From JAKOVR01 sp031415655 (GTDB taxonomy: Bacteria; Actinomycetota; Acidimicrobiia; Acidimicrobiales; Acidimicrobilacustridaceae): a DNA stretch of 64,000 nt. Below the pieces are notes generated by a model that was not told the origin of the DNA, did not search any database, and was given only the letters and a program-made list of their open reading frames with translations. The stretch's first letter is position 1. The number at the start of each line of letters is the position of its first letter. Below are positions 28,357-36,704 of this stretch, in pieces. Made by a program: the position numbers and the translations under genes. Location: NCBI GenBank assembly GCA_031415655.1, contig JANOSD010000116.1, positions 6,518-70,517 on the forward strand, given 5' to 3'.

Positions 28357-28956
28357 CTACGAGCCGTCGCTGTCCTTCCGACGCCACTGGTTGGCACGCT
28401 CCCCTCGTGCTGCGAGTTGCGCCGTCTCCGCGATGCGGGCGGCACGGGTCGGCGCCCGCTTGGTGCTGAGGATCCATTCCAGGATCCCCCGCCGGGCGGA
28501 CGGAGGGAAGCTGTCCCACGCTGCACGCGCAGAAGGATGCGAATCGAGCGCGGCGCGGAGATCGTCTGGCTCGACGAGATTCTCGACCTCGTCAAGGGCC
28601 GTCCAGGTGCCGGCCGCCTTCGCCTGCTCTACGGCGTCGATACCCGCCGGCATCATTTGGCCAGCGGCGACGAGCCGTTCGATGCGTTCTTTGTTGGCAC
28701 GCGACCACCTGCTCGTGGGTTTGCGGGGGGTGAGGAGTAGTTGCGACCGGGTCTCATCGAGTTTGCGCGGGAGGCTGTCGACCCAGCCAAAACACAGCGC
28801 CTCCTCCACGACATCGTTGTACGGCACATGTGTGCCACCAGCCGCCTTCTTGTGGGTGACCAGCCAGATGCCCGACGATGTTTGGTGGTGATCGATGAGC
28901 CAGCCCCGCCAATCGCTCCGAGACCGAACCTCGACACGGGGGTAGGAGTCCGACAT
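28357..28956 (-). CDS. YdeI/OmpD-associated family protein
   Basis: Protein of 199 residues with the marks of the bacteriocin-protection YdeI family: 'SGIWLVTHKKAAGG', 'VPYNDVVEEALCFGWVDS', 'LLLTPRKPTSRWSRANKER' split near residue 80, and the C-terminal 'FPPSARRGILEWI'. Family members are soluble proteins of uncertain role; the name comes from an E. coli study and should not be read as proof of function. It is a single gene, convergent with the lipase. Confidence 0.85.
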   Translation of the reverse strand: MSDSYPRVEVRSRSDWRGWLIDHHQTSSGIWLVTHKKAAGGTHVPYNDVVEEALCFGWVDSLPRKLDETRSQLLLTPRKPTSRWSRANKERIERLVAAGQMMPAGIDAVEQAKAAGTWTALDEVENLVEPDDLRAALDSHPSARAAWDSFPPSARRGILEWILSTKRAPTRAARIAETAQLAARGERANQWRRKDSDGS

Positions 28957-29095
28957 GGCGTGAAAATATCACCGGGAGGCGGGACTTGAGAATGCGGACA
29001 AGGGAAGGCTCATCAGGCGAGACTGCAGAGCGTGGGGTGATCACCGCTCTCCTGCGCCCGCCCGTACGCTGGTCCGGACGTCGGAGGAGCAGACA

Positions 29096-30310
29096 ATGCG
29101 GAACCTGGGAGCGGATCAGTGGACGGAGGGGGATTCTCAGGCCGGTTATCAGGCCGAGCCCCGAGAACTACGGGCGGGGGGCCGGGCGAAACCGCGGTCG
29201 CGAGCGGTGTGGGTGGTGGCGGGGTTGCTCGTGCTCGGGTGTGGTGGCGGCGGCACCTTCTCCACCCCTTTTGATGGTCTTGATTGCCGACAAACATCGG
29301 GCACGATGCCGTTGGTAGGGGCCGCCGGCCGGGGGGACGAGGCGAAAATCAAGGAGTTGCTCGACAAGGGTGAGGCGATCGACCAGGTCAACGCCGACCG
29401 TCGCACCCCATTGTTTTGTGCCGTCGTAGAGCGGCAGACCGGTGTGGCCAAGCTGCTCATCGATCGTGGAGCCGACGTGAACAAACGCAACGCGGCGGGC
29501 GACTCGCCACTGTTGTGGGCAGCCGACAAGGGCAACGCCGAACTGGTGCAAGCGCTGCTCGCCAAGGGGGCGGATCCGAACCTGCTATCCGACACCGGGC
29601 ACGGCCCGCTCTTCCGCGCCATCGCCAACGCCCATCCGGAGTTGGCGCTTGAGCTCATCGCTGCTGGCGCCGACGTCACCACCGATACGCGACTCGATTT
29701 TGAAACCGCGTGTGAAATCACGTTGGAGATGCACCGTCGAGGAACGGCACCCCCCGTACCGGGCTGGCCCACCACCACTGCCCGTGATGCCGACACCCAA
29801 ACGTTTCTCACCGCAAAGGCGCAGGTAGGGAAAACCACGGGTTCGGCCGCGACCTGGCTCTCGCCGGGCACGCCCTCCGACAGGTGCGCGAATGGCACCA
29901 AGACCCCAATCGAACACGTCACCCCATTGCTCGCCGCGACCTACCGATTCATGCCGACGGTCGTCCGGGCGCTGCTCGACAAGGGCGCCTCACCCCAGGT
30001 GCTGGCGCTCGATCGGTACAGCCCGCTCTACATCGCGGCGCTGCTGGGCGACGACGAGTCCGTACGGGCGCTCCTGGATCATGGTGCGCTCGCCGACGCT
30101 CCACCGGCAGCCGGCGTTTCCACACCATGGGAGGCGGCGTGCCTCGGTGGCCACCTCACGACCGCCCGCCTGGTCGGTCAATCCGTGTGGGAGGCGCGTG
30201 GGTTGTCCGGCGAGGTGCCCGCGGCATGCCCACTTTCGGTGACGCCATCACCGTCGATCACTTCGTCGCGCGCATCGGTTCCGGCCGGCTCTCCCACCAC
30301 CCGTCGCTGA
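29096..30310 (+). CDS. Membrane-anchored ankyrin-repeat protein
   Basis: Protein of 404 residues. A basic N-terminus precedes one hydrophobic segment ('VWVVAGLLVLGCGGGG', about residues 38-53) that may be a membrane anchor or a lipobox. Then come at least five ankyrin-like units, e.g. 'GDEAKIKELLDKGEAIDQVN', 'TGVAKLLIDRGADVNKRNAA', 'GNAELVQALLAKGADPNLLS' and, after an insertion of about 90 residues, 'MPTVVRALLDKGASPQ'. Such repeats bind protein partners. The ATG has a GGAGGAG site. The partner is unknown; the protein most likely works at the cell surface. Confidence 0.8.
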   Translation: MRNLGADQWTEGDSQAGYQAEPRELRAGGRAKPRSRAVWVVAGLLVLGCGGGGTFSTPFDGLDCRQTSGTMPLVGAAGRGDEAKIKELLDKGEAIDQVNADRRTPLFCAVVERQTGVAKLLIDRGADVNKRNAAGDSPLLWAADKGNAELVQALLAKGADPNLLSDTGHGPLFRAIANAHPELALELIAAGADVTTDTRLDFETACEITLEMHRRGTAPPVPGWPTTTARDADTQTFLTAKAQVGKTTGSAATWLSPGTPSDRCANGTKTPIEHVTPLLAATYRFMPTVVRALLDKGASPQVLALDRYSPLYIAALLGDDESVRALLDHGALADAPPAAGVSTPWEAACLGGHLTTARLVGQSVWEARGLSGEVPAACPLSVTPSPSITSSRASVPAGSPTTRR

Positions 30311-30390
30311 CTATCTCGGTTCTGGCCGGTTGGCGCCGCCCCCGCCAACCATGTGAATCCCGTCCGCTCCTGGTGCGCGAGGCTCTGGTT

Positions 30391-31137
30391 ATGACCGACC
30401 GATTCGATGCCGTCACCTTCGACTTCTGGGACACGCTCTGCCGAGCGCCCGATGTCACGAGTGCACGGGAGCGTCGCATGGGATTGCTCGCCGACCTGCT
30501 CGCCGATCTCACCGGCGACGAACCTCGTTCTATCGATCAGGTTGAGGACGGACTTCGCCAGGTGCTGGTGGCCTTCAACCAACACTGGGCCGAGAATCGG
30601 CAGTTCACGTATGTCGACGCCGCCCCTGTTTTGGTGGACCATTTGGGTATACAACTTGATCAGGCCGGAGTCGATGCCGTCGCTCGAGCGATCAGTGCCG
30701 AGGACAGCGACCACCTGCCGGACCTCACGCCCAACGTCGAACTGGCGTTGCGCACGCTGAAGGACGCCGGGCTTCGTATCGGGATCATCTGCGACGTTGG
30801 GCTGGCGCCGTCCCGTGTGCTCCGACGACATCTCAACCGCCACGGCGTGCTTGACCTGTTCGATCATTGGTCGTTCTCCGATGAGGTGGGGCACTACAAA
30901 CCCGCCCCCGAAATCTTCCGGGATGCGCTTGGGGGGCTGGGCGGCATCGATCCCGCTCGGGCCGCCCACGTGGGGGACCTGCGCCGTACTGATATCGCTG
31001 GAGCACTTGCGATGGGCATCACGGCGATTCGGTACGCGGGCATCACCGACGATCCGCCCGAAGGCCCGGAACCGTTCGAAGCCGATCACGTGATCCACGA
31101 CCACGCCCACCTCGCTGACCTGTTGCTCCGGCCCTAG
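30391..31137 (+). CDS. HAD-family hydrolase
   Basis: Protein of 248 residues with the four HAD motifs: 'FDFWDTLC' (motif I, nucleophile Asp), 'IGIICDVG' (motif II region), 'YKPAPEIF' (motif III Lys) and 'AHVGDLRRTDIAGA' (motif IV acidic pair; usual form GDxxxxD). A helical cap domain lies between motifs I and II (about residues 20-110). Probably a phosphatase for a small metabolite. ATG 30391 is chosen because motif I then lies at residues 8-15; the longer frame upstream is a shadow of the ankyrin gene. Confidence 0.85.
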   Translation: MTDRFDAVTFDFWDTLCRAPDVTSARERRMGLLADLLADLTGDEPRSIDQVEDGLRQVLVAFNQHWAENRQFTYVDAAPVLVDHLGIQLDQAGVDAVARAISAEDSDHLPDLTPNVELALRTLKDAGLRIGIICDVGLAPSRVLRRHLNRHGVLDLFDHWSFSDEVGHYKPAPEIFRDALGGLGGIDPARAAHVGDLRRTDIAGALAMGITAIRYAGITDDPPEGPEPFEADHVIHDHAHLADLLLRP

Positions 31138-31165
31138 TTTTCTCCCGAACTGGGCACGAACTGAT

Positions 31166-31221
31166 CCCGAACTGGGCACACATTTCGTCGCTGGGGCGAC
31201 GAAATGTGTGCCCAGTTCGGG
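31166..31221. repeat. Dispersed palindrome, family B copy 1
   Basis: Perfect 26-base arms, beginning CCCGAACTGGGCACACATTT, around the loop TGGG. A truncated half copy, CCCGAACTGGGCACGAACTG, lies directly before it at 31145. It is located between the HAD gene and the tRNA pair on the other strand. Confidence 0.9.
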
Positions 31222-31277
31222 GATTGCTGGGTCCTCAGTTCGCAGAAAATTAGGGTTGGCCGGACCCGAAAAGCGAC

Positions 31278-31303
31278 GAAACCCCCGCATTTGCGGGGGT
31301 TTC
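31278..31303. terminator. Bidirectional terminator after tRNA-Phe
   Basis: 11-bp perfect stem GAAACCCCCGC/GCGGGGGTTTC with loop ATTT, six bases beyond the 3' end of tRNA-Phe. The end of the stem supplies a short T run on both strands. It fits a rho-independent terminator for the tRNA-Asp/tRNA-Phe transcript. Confidence 0.75.
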
Positions 31304-31308
31304 TGATG

Positions 31309-31381
31309 TGGTCAGACGGGGCGTCGATCCCCGGACCTACCGCTTTTCAGGCGGTCGCTCTGCCGACTGAGCTATCTGACC
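31309..31381 (-). tRNA. tRNA-Phe (anticodon GAA)
   Basis: Acceptor stem GGTCAGA/TCTGACC, D stem GCTC/GAGC, anticodon loop CTGAAAA with anticodon GAA, T stem GGGGA-type pairing with CCCCG. Discriminator base A. The CCA end is not fully encoded. It is read leftward after tRNA-Asp. Confidence 0.95.
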
Positions 31382-31417
31382 ATGTTCGCTCGACGAGCGA
31401 GGGGTCACCGTTTCCGG

Positions 31418-31495
31418 TGGCGGTCCCGACGGGATTTGAACCCGCGACCTCCGGCTTGACAGGCCGGCGTGCACTCCAAGCTGCACCACGGGACC
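31418..31495 (-). tRNA. tRNA-Asp (anticodon GTC)
   Basis: Acceptor GGTCCCG/CGGGACC, D stem GTGC/GCAC, anticodon stem CCGGC/GCCGG with loop CTGTCAA (anticodon GTC), T stem GCGGG/CCCGT, discriminator G as expected for Asp, CCA encoded at 31418-31420. It is first in a two-tRNA unit with tRNA-Phe, 36 bases apart. Confidence 0.95.
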
Positions 31496-31814
31496 TCGAA
31501 GGCAACTTCGAAGCCTTGGACCTGCGAGCACAGCGAACCGTTCTCGTAGGCCGGTGGACTGTAGCGCGCCGGCCGCTGCTCATTGCCAAAGGAATCGGCG
31601 GGGTCCGTTCGGCGGAGCGAAAAACCCTCGTTGGTCGCCGCCGTTGAGCCCGCCCACTGGCCGGCCTTGGGCACTCCGCCGGGCTGGTGCGGGCCTTCGT
31701 TGCGGGCCTTCGTTGCGGGCGATCGTCGGTAGTTCGTTCTGACCAACTGGCGATGGCAGACTTCCCGTCGGTTCGGGCAGCCGTTGGGGTCGCCCTTTTG
31801 ACCCAGGAGTCTTG
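31496..31814. other. Intergenic stretch upstream of divergent tRNA and lipoprotein genes
   Basis: It should contain the tRNA-Asp promoter on the minus strand and the lipoprotein promoter on the plus strand; I cannot place clear -10 and -35 boxes. A 14-base direct repeat 'GCGGGCCTTCGTTG' is visible around 31689-31717. An AGGAG site at 31805 precedes the lipoprotein ATG. Confidence 0.45.
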
Positions 31815-32204
31815 ATGACCGCACGCACTTCCACTCGTCCTTCCCCTCTTCGGTTCGGCGCCATGGTTTTCGCTGGAGCGCTGGGTGTCGGCGCGCTCGC
31901 CGCCGGTTGCGCGAAAACCGACCCCGCCACCGATCCAGGCTCCACCACCTCCACCTCCACCTCGGCCACGCCGTCCGGCGGTTCCACCACGGCAAAGCCT
32001 GCCGCTGGTTCGTCGACTACCAAACCTCAAGCCGGCACGACGTCCTCCACCAAACCCAGTGGAGCCTCAACTTCCACCACCAAGCCCAGTAGCGGTTCGA
32101 CATCCTCGACCTCGACCACCAAGCCCGGTGGCGGTTCGACATCGTCGTCGTCCACCACCAAGCCCAGCGGCGGCTCCACCACCTCCACCCTCGAGCGCTC
32201 GTAG
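31815..32204 (+). CDS. Small Thr/Ser-rich lipoprotein
   Basis: Protein of 129 residues. The signal peptide 'AGALGVGALAAGC' carries a lipobox (LAAGC). Everything after it is a low-complexity linker of repeats such as 'SSTTKP', 'GSTSSTSTTKPGG' and 'SSSTTKPSGGSTT', with no folded domain. Such Thr/Lys/Pro-rich stalks are usual spacers between a lipid anchor and a domain; here the domain is missing, so the gene may encode a stalk-only surface protein or be truncated at its 3' end. The repeats make it a likely site of length variation. Confidence 0.7.
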   Translation: MTARTSTRPSPLRFGAMVFAGALGVGALAAGCAKTDPATDPGSTTSTSTSATPSGGSTTAKPAAGSSTTKPQAGTTSSTKPSGASTSTTKPSSGSTSSTSTTKPGGGSTSSSSTTKPSGGSTTSTLERS

Positions 32205-32393
32205 GTCGTCCGCCGATCGAGCGAGGGCGCCAGTGCTGCGACGCGGAAATGACGCCCCTATAGCGACGAGTCATGGTTCGTCTCTCGCAAGGACGCAGGA
32301 CGAAGGCCCACTTGACTCGTTCGTCGAGGACGAGGACACCGCGAGAGAAGAAGCTGGCCGTCGGCATGCGCGATCTATTTCCGCATCGCAGCA

Positions 32394-33188
32394 CTAGTCG
32401 AAGATCAGGCCGTAGTTGGCGCCTCGGCGAAGATGATGGCCGCCGTCCACCGCAAGGCACTCACCGGTGATCCAGGCCGACTCCGGTCCGGCGAGGAACC
32501 GCACGGCATGGGCAACGTCATCCACCGTGCCGAGCCGGCTGATTGGGGTGTTCTCGAAGTAGTCGTCGAGCAGCTTGCCGCCGGCGGTGATGAAGGCCAT
32601 CAACTCGTCGTCGATGATGCCGGGCCGCACCGAGTTCACGCGGATGCCCTTGTCGGCGAGCTCCTCGGCGGCGTACTTGCAGAGCATGTCGATCCCGGCC
32701 TTCGCCACCCCATACGCCCACAGGTGACGATGAGGAAAGTGGCCGGCGCCAGACGACATGCCGATGATCGACCCGCCACCCGACCCCACCATCAACGCGC
32801 TGGCGTGTTTCACCGTCAGGTAGGTACCCATCAGGTTGAGATCGATCGTGGCCTTTACCGCCTCGTAGGGGGCGTCGACTATCGAGCCGAGGTGGAACGA
32901 GCCGCCGGCATTGGCGAAACAGATGTCAATCGTTCCCGTGGCTTCGGTGGTCTTCGCTACGGCGGCGGCAATTTGATCTTCGATGGTGACGTCAGCGGCG
33001 AGATGGTTCACCGAAACGCCGTCGGCTGCCACCTCGGCGATTTCAGCCACGGCGGCCACTAGCTTGTCCTCCGTCCGACCGCAGATGGTGACGTGAGCTC
33101 CTTCGGTGGCGAGGTGTTTGGCCGTGGCCAGACCGATTCCGCTTCCGCCGCCAGTGATGAGCGCCGACTTGCCGTTGATTCCTGTCAT
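32394..33188 (-). CDS. Short-chain dehydrogenase/reductase
   Basis: Protein of 264 residues of the classical SDR family. Seen: 'ALITGGGSGIGLATAKHLA' (NAD(P) site), 'ANAGGSFHLG' in place of NNAG, 'GMSSGAGHF' with the catalytic serine, 'YGVAKAGIDML' with the YxxxK pair, and 'INS/VNSVRPGII' at the substrate loop. The C-terminal 'SAWITGECLAVDGGHHLRRG' is typical. An AAGGGA site precedes the ATG at 33188. The substrate is unknown. It is divergent from the esterase gene. Confidence 0.92.
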   Translation of the reverse strand: MTGINGKSALITGGGSGIGLATAKHLATEGAHVTICGRTEDKLVAAVAEIAEVAADGVSVNHLAADVTIEDQIAAAVAKTTEATGTIDICFANAGGSFHLGSIVDAPYEAVKATIDLNLMGTYLTVKHASALMVGSGGGSIIGMSSGAGHFPHRHLWAYGVAKAGIDMLCKYAAEELADKGIRVNSVRPGIIDDELMAFITAGGKLLDDYFENTPISRLGTVDDVAHAVRFLAGPESAWITGECLAVDGGHHLRRGANYGLIFD

Positions 33189-33350
33189 GACGATCCCTTC
33201 GAAGGTGTTGGGCCCCGTAGGGAGCGCGCCGGATCGTCGCACATCTGGTGGTACCGCTCCAGGACACTGACCACGTGGACCCGATCGGCGTTGGCAACCA
33301 GAGTCATGGCCTGCACTGCGAACGGGAGTGGAGTCGCCCACAATGGGGAG

Positions 33351-34259
33351 ATGTCGATCACCCGCCGCCAGGTTCTCGTTGGTGGCGCCGTCGCCGTTCC
33401 GGTTCTCGGTTTGGGCGGCCTGCGCTTGGTGGCGCTCGGGGTGCTTCCTGGCCAAAGCCAGTTGAACAGGGTGACCGGGGCCTGCGAGGCGGGAGTATCG
33501 CCGCCGGCCGCGACGCCGGGGCCCAGCGTGTCGGGTTCGTTCTCCTCGTTGGCCCGTGGCACTGACGTCCGCTACACGATCTGGTATCCGCCCGGCTCGG
33601 AAGTTGGCGCCGCGCTGCCCGTGTGCGTGGCCCTTCACGGACGCGCTGGGGATCACACGTTTGCGGACACCCACGCGTCGACTCCCGATTTCCTGGCCGC
33701 TGAGGTGGGGGCCGGAGGTAGTCCGCCTTTCGCAGTGGTCGGCGTCGACGGGGGCGATGCCGTGAACTGGCACCGTCGCACGAACGGCGACGATCCGGTG
33801 GCCATGATCAGCGACGAATTGCTCCCGGTGTTGGCGGCGCAGGGATTGCTGGCAAGCCCCGATGATCCCATCGGTTTGTGGGGATGGTCGCTCGGGGGAT
33901 TCGGTGCGCTGCACATGGCGGCCCTCTGGGGTCCGAAACGCGTGGCTGCGGCCGTCGCCACGAGTCCTGCGATCTGGCGGACGTTTGACTCGGCCCAGCC
34001 CGGCGCGTTTGACGATGCTGCCGACTTTGCCCGGTGCGACCTCTTCGCCCGGGTCGAATCGATGCGCGGCATTCCTATCCGAATCGACTGCGGATTGAGC
34101 GACCCCTTCGCCGACGCCGCCGCACAGTTCCGATCTCTGCTCGAACCGCCGCGAGAAGGGGTGCAAGCCAAAGGCTGCCATGACTCGCCGTTTGCGTGGA
34201 GCGTGGCCCAAGACGAGATCCGGTTTCTCGGGGCCCGACTCGCCGCCGCCGCCTCCTAA
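33351..34259 (+). CDS. Tat-exported alpha/beta-hydrolase (esterase-like)
   Basis: Protein of 302 residues. The N-terminus 'MSITRRQVLVGGAVAVPVLG' has a twin-arginine motif and a hydrophobic stretch, suggesting export in folded form by the Tat pathway. The hydrolase domain has an oxyanion 'VALHGRAGDH', the nucleophile elbow 'WGWSLGGFGAL' near residue 180, a candidate Asp in 'CGLSDPFADA' and His in 'KGCHDSPFAW'. This resembles the PF00756 esterase family. The substrate is unknown. It follows a divergent gap with the SDR gene. Confidence 0.8.
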   Translation: MSITRRQVLVGGAVAVPVLGLGGLRLVALGVLPGQSQLNRVTGACEAGVSPPAATPGPSVSGSFSSLARGTDVRYTIWYPPGSEVGAALPVCVALHGRAGDHTFADTHASTPDFLAAEVGAGGSPPFAVVGVDGGDAVNWHRRTNGDDPVAMISDELLPVLAAQGLLASPDDPIGLWGWSLGGFGALHMAALWGPKRVAAAVATSPAIWRTFDSAQPGAFDDAADFARCDLFARVESMRGIPIRIDCGLSDPFADAAAQFRSLLEPPREGVQAKGCHDSPFAWSVAQDEIRFLGARLAAAAS

Positions 34260-34500
34260 ATCACGGCACAGGTTCCGGCCCGGTTCTGGCCCGGTTCTGG
34301 CCCCCGTGGCCCGGCCGGAAACGAAAGTCGGTACTACGCTGAAGGTCCTTCCTCGTGGCGAGGTGTTCGTGCAACCAGGCGATGCTCCCAACCGACTCTT
34401 TGCTCTTGCCGCGTCCGTTCCGGCTGTTCGGGCGGCGTCGTCGCGTGGGGCGCCATCTCATCGGAGACCACGAGATCGGGGACCACGAACTACAGGCCCA

Positions 34501-36687
34501 GTGAGCGTTCGGTCCATGCCGGTGGCGATGGTCATCTTGGCGACGGCGGCCTCACTGCTCCTTGCGCCATCGGCCGCCATGGCCGGGCCGGTTCCGTCGC
34601 CCCTGCCGTGGATGCGTACCTACGTGGCGGAGCTGCCATTCGATCCAATCCAGGCGCAGCTCAACCTGTATCCGATGTGCGCCCGCGATCGTGAGCGGGG
34701 GGTGTGGGACAACGGCGCCACGAGTAAACCCCGCATCGGGGTGGTGGGCGACAGCGTCCAGGCCCAGACCCGGGATGCAGAGATGGCCGACTCGGCCTAC
34801 CACTGGATCGATCTCACGCATTGCGGAGAAAACGTGGGTACGGCCCTCACGTCGGGGCGGGTGGCCGATGTGCTCGCCCAAAATCCGGAGGTGTTGGTGG
34901 CCGGCTTTGGGACCAACAATTTCAGTGAGGCGTGGTTCGTGACACCGGCGCTGTTCCCCGTGTATCAGGCGAACTTGGAGACGTTGCTCGACCAGTCCGA
35001 TCACGTGCGGTGTCGTGTGCTGTTCAACTTCTCCGACGAGACGGCGGCATTCCATCCCGAGAACGAACGAACGACGTGGGCGAGTCTGACGCTGGCCGCC
35101 AACCTCCACCTCGCCCGCATCGATCCCGTCGCCCATCCCAATGTGATCATTGCGGACTGGCAGGCGGCCACGGCGGCCGACCCGGATTTGGTGTTTGACG
35201 ACCAGCACCTCAGCAATAAGGGGATCAATGCCCGGATGAATCTGGCGTTGGCGTCCTCTCGCAAGTGTTTCGTCCCGGACCATCCCTCGAACGTGAAAGC
35301 CAAGTCGAGTTCGGGAAGCGCCACCGTGTGGTGGGACCCGTTGCCGCCGGAGGAGGCCGTCACGTCCTACACCGTCACATCCTCGCTCGGGCACACGATC
35401 GCCACCACAGCTCCCACGGTGAACGTGGCGGGCCTTACCAACGGCACGCCGGTGAGCTTCACCGTTCGGGCGAACAATGCTCGCGGCACGTCCACCGTCT
35501 CGTTGCCGTCGAACACCGTCACGCCGTCGAGCATGGGCACCCGTTTTCACGCCACGACGCCGGTCCGTGTACTCGACACTCGCTCGGGGCTCGGGGGTCG
35601 CTGGGTACCACTTGGTCCCACCGGCGAGATGTCGTTTAACGCCTTCGCCGGGTTGCCGGCCGCCGCGCAGGCGGCTTCGGCCGTGGTGCTCAATGTGACC
35701 GCAACCGGTCAGACGGCGCCGTCGTTCGTGACGGTATGGCCCGATGGTGAGTCGCGTCCGCTGGCCTCCAATGTGAACGTCCGGCCTGGCATCGCCGCGA
35801 TTGCCGCCTCGGTGACCACGGCGGCAGGCTCGAATGGCCGAGTTCGCCTTTTCAACAATTCCGGTTCGGTGCATCTCGTTGTTGATGTGGTGGGCTGGTT
35901 CACCGCCCCAGCCGCCGATCCGGCCGCGGCCGACGCATCGCTGTTCCACTCGGTCGACCCGGTTCGTGTGCTCGACAGCCGCACGACGTTGGGCGGTCAC
36001 GCTGGTGTTTTCGGCTCTGCGGACGACCACGATGTGGTGTTGCCCGACCTGCCCGCCGGCGCCACCGCGGCGGTCGTCACCGTCACTTCCACCAACACGG
36101 TGGCGCCAGGATTTGTCACGCTGTCGCCGGCAGGCGCCCCCCGCCCGCTGTCGTCGAACCTCAACCCGCAACCCGGACTCACCCGCGCCAACCTCACGAC
36201 GGTGAAGCTCAGTGCCGGTGGGGCGTTCACGATCTACAACCAATCAGCCAACACTCACCTCATCGTGGATCTCGTGGGCTGGTATGGGCCGACTTCGATT
36301 GGCGGCGGTGCCGAGTATTTTTCGCTCACACCAGAGCGTTCGTACGACACACGAAACGGCACCGGTGGCATCATCGGGCCGGCACGGAATACCTCGCCGT
36401 CTCGTTTGTCGTTCTCGGGCAAAGGCTCGGTGCCAATCGGTGCGGCTGTGGTCGCCGTCGATACCAATGTGACCGTGGTGCAACCATCGTCGGGAGGTCA
36501 CGCCACGATCTGGCCGACGGGTGCTCCCAAGCCCGATACCAGCATGGTGAACTACGCCACCGATGAGGTGGTGGCGGGTCGCGTCATCACGAAGTTGGGG
36601 AGTGGTGCCGCCGAGGTATGGGCGAGCGCGTCGAGCATCCACTACGTCGTCGACGTGTCGGGCTGGTTTGCGATGGCGGAACTCTGA
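34501..36687 (+). CDS. Secreted SGNH-hydrolase-like protein with FN3-like and three 'GWF' repeat domains
   Basis: Protein of 728 residues if the GTG at 34501 is used (ATG 34516 is the alternative); both give a signal peptide ending 'APSAAMAG'. Residues about 30-260 form an SGNH fold: 'GVVGDSVQAQ' (block I), 'VAGFGTNNF' (block III) and 'FDDQHLSNKG' (block V Asp/His). A fibronectin type III-like domain (about 265-350) follows. Then come three copies of a domain of about 120-130 residues, each starting like 'PVRVLDTRSGLGG' and ending 'VVDVVGWF', 'IVDLVGWY' or 'VVDVSGWF'. This repeat is frequent in extracellular actinobacterial proteins and its role is unknown. It is likely a wall- or surface-associated esterase. 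Confidence 0.8.
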   Translation: MSVRSMPVAMVILATAASLLLAPSAAMAGPVPSPLPWMRTYVAELPFDPIQAQLNLYPMCARDRERGVWDNGATSKPRIGVVGDSVQAQTRDAEMADSAYHWIDLTHCGENVGTALTSGRVADVLAQNPEVLVAGFGTNNFSEAWFVTPALFPVYQANLETLLDQSDHVRCRVLFNFSDETAAFHPENERTTWASLTLAANLHLARIDPVAHPNVIIADWQAATAADPDLVFDDQHLSNKGINARMNLALASSRKCFVPDHPSNVKAKSSSGSATVWWDPLPPEEAVTSYTVTSSLGHTIATTAPTVNVAGLTNGTPVSFTVRANNARGTSTVSLPSNTVTPSSMGTRFHATTPVRVLDTRSGLGGRWVPLGPTGEMSFNAFAGLPAAAQAASAVVLNVTATGQTAPSFVTVWPDGESRPLASNVNVRPGIAAIAASVTTAAGSNGRVRLFNNSGSVHLVVDVVGWFTAPAADPAAADASLFHSVDPVRVLDSRTTLGGHAGVFGSADDHDVVLPDLPAGATAAVVTVTSTNTVAPGFVTLSPAGAPRPLSSNLNPQPGLTRANLTTVKLSAGGAFTIYNQSANTHLIVDLVGWYGPTSIGGGAEYFSLTPERSYDTRNGTGGIIGPARNTSPSRLSFSGKGSVPIGAAVVAVDTNVTVVQPSSGGHATIWPTGAPKPDTSMVNYATDEVVAGRVITKLGSGAAEVWASASSIHYVVDVSGWFAMAEL

Positions 36688-36704
36688 CCCGGCAGCCGGT
36701 TCAG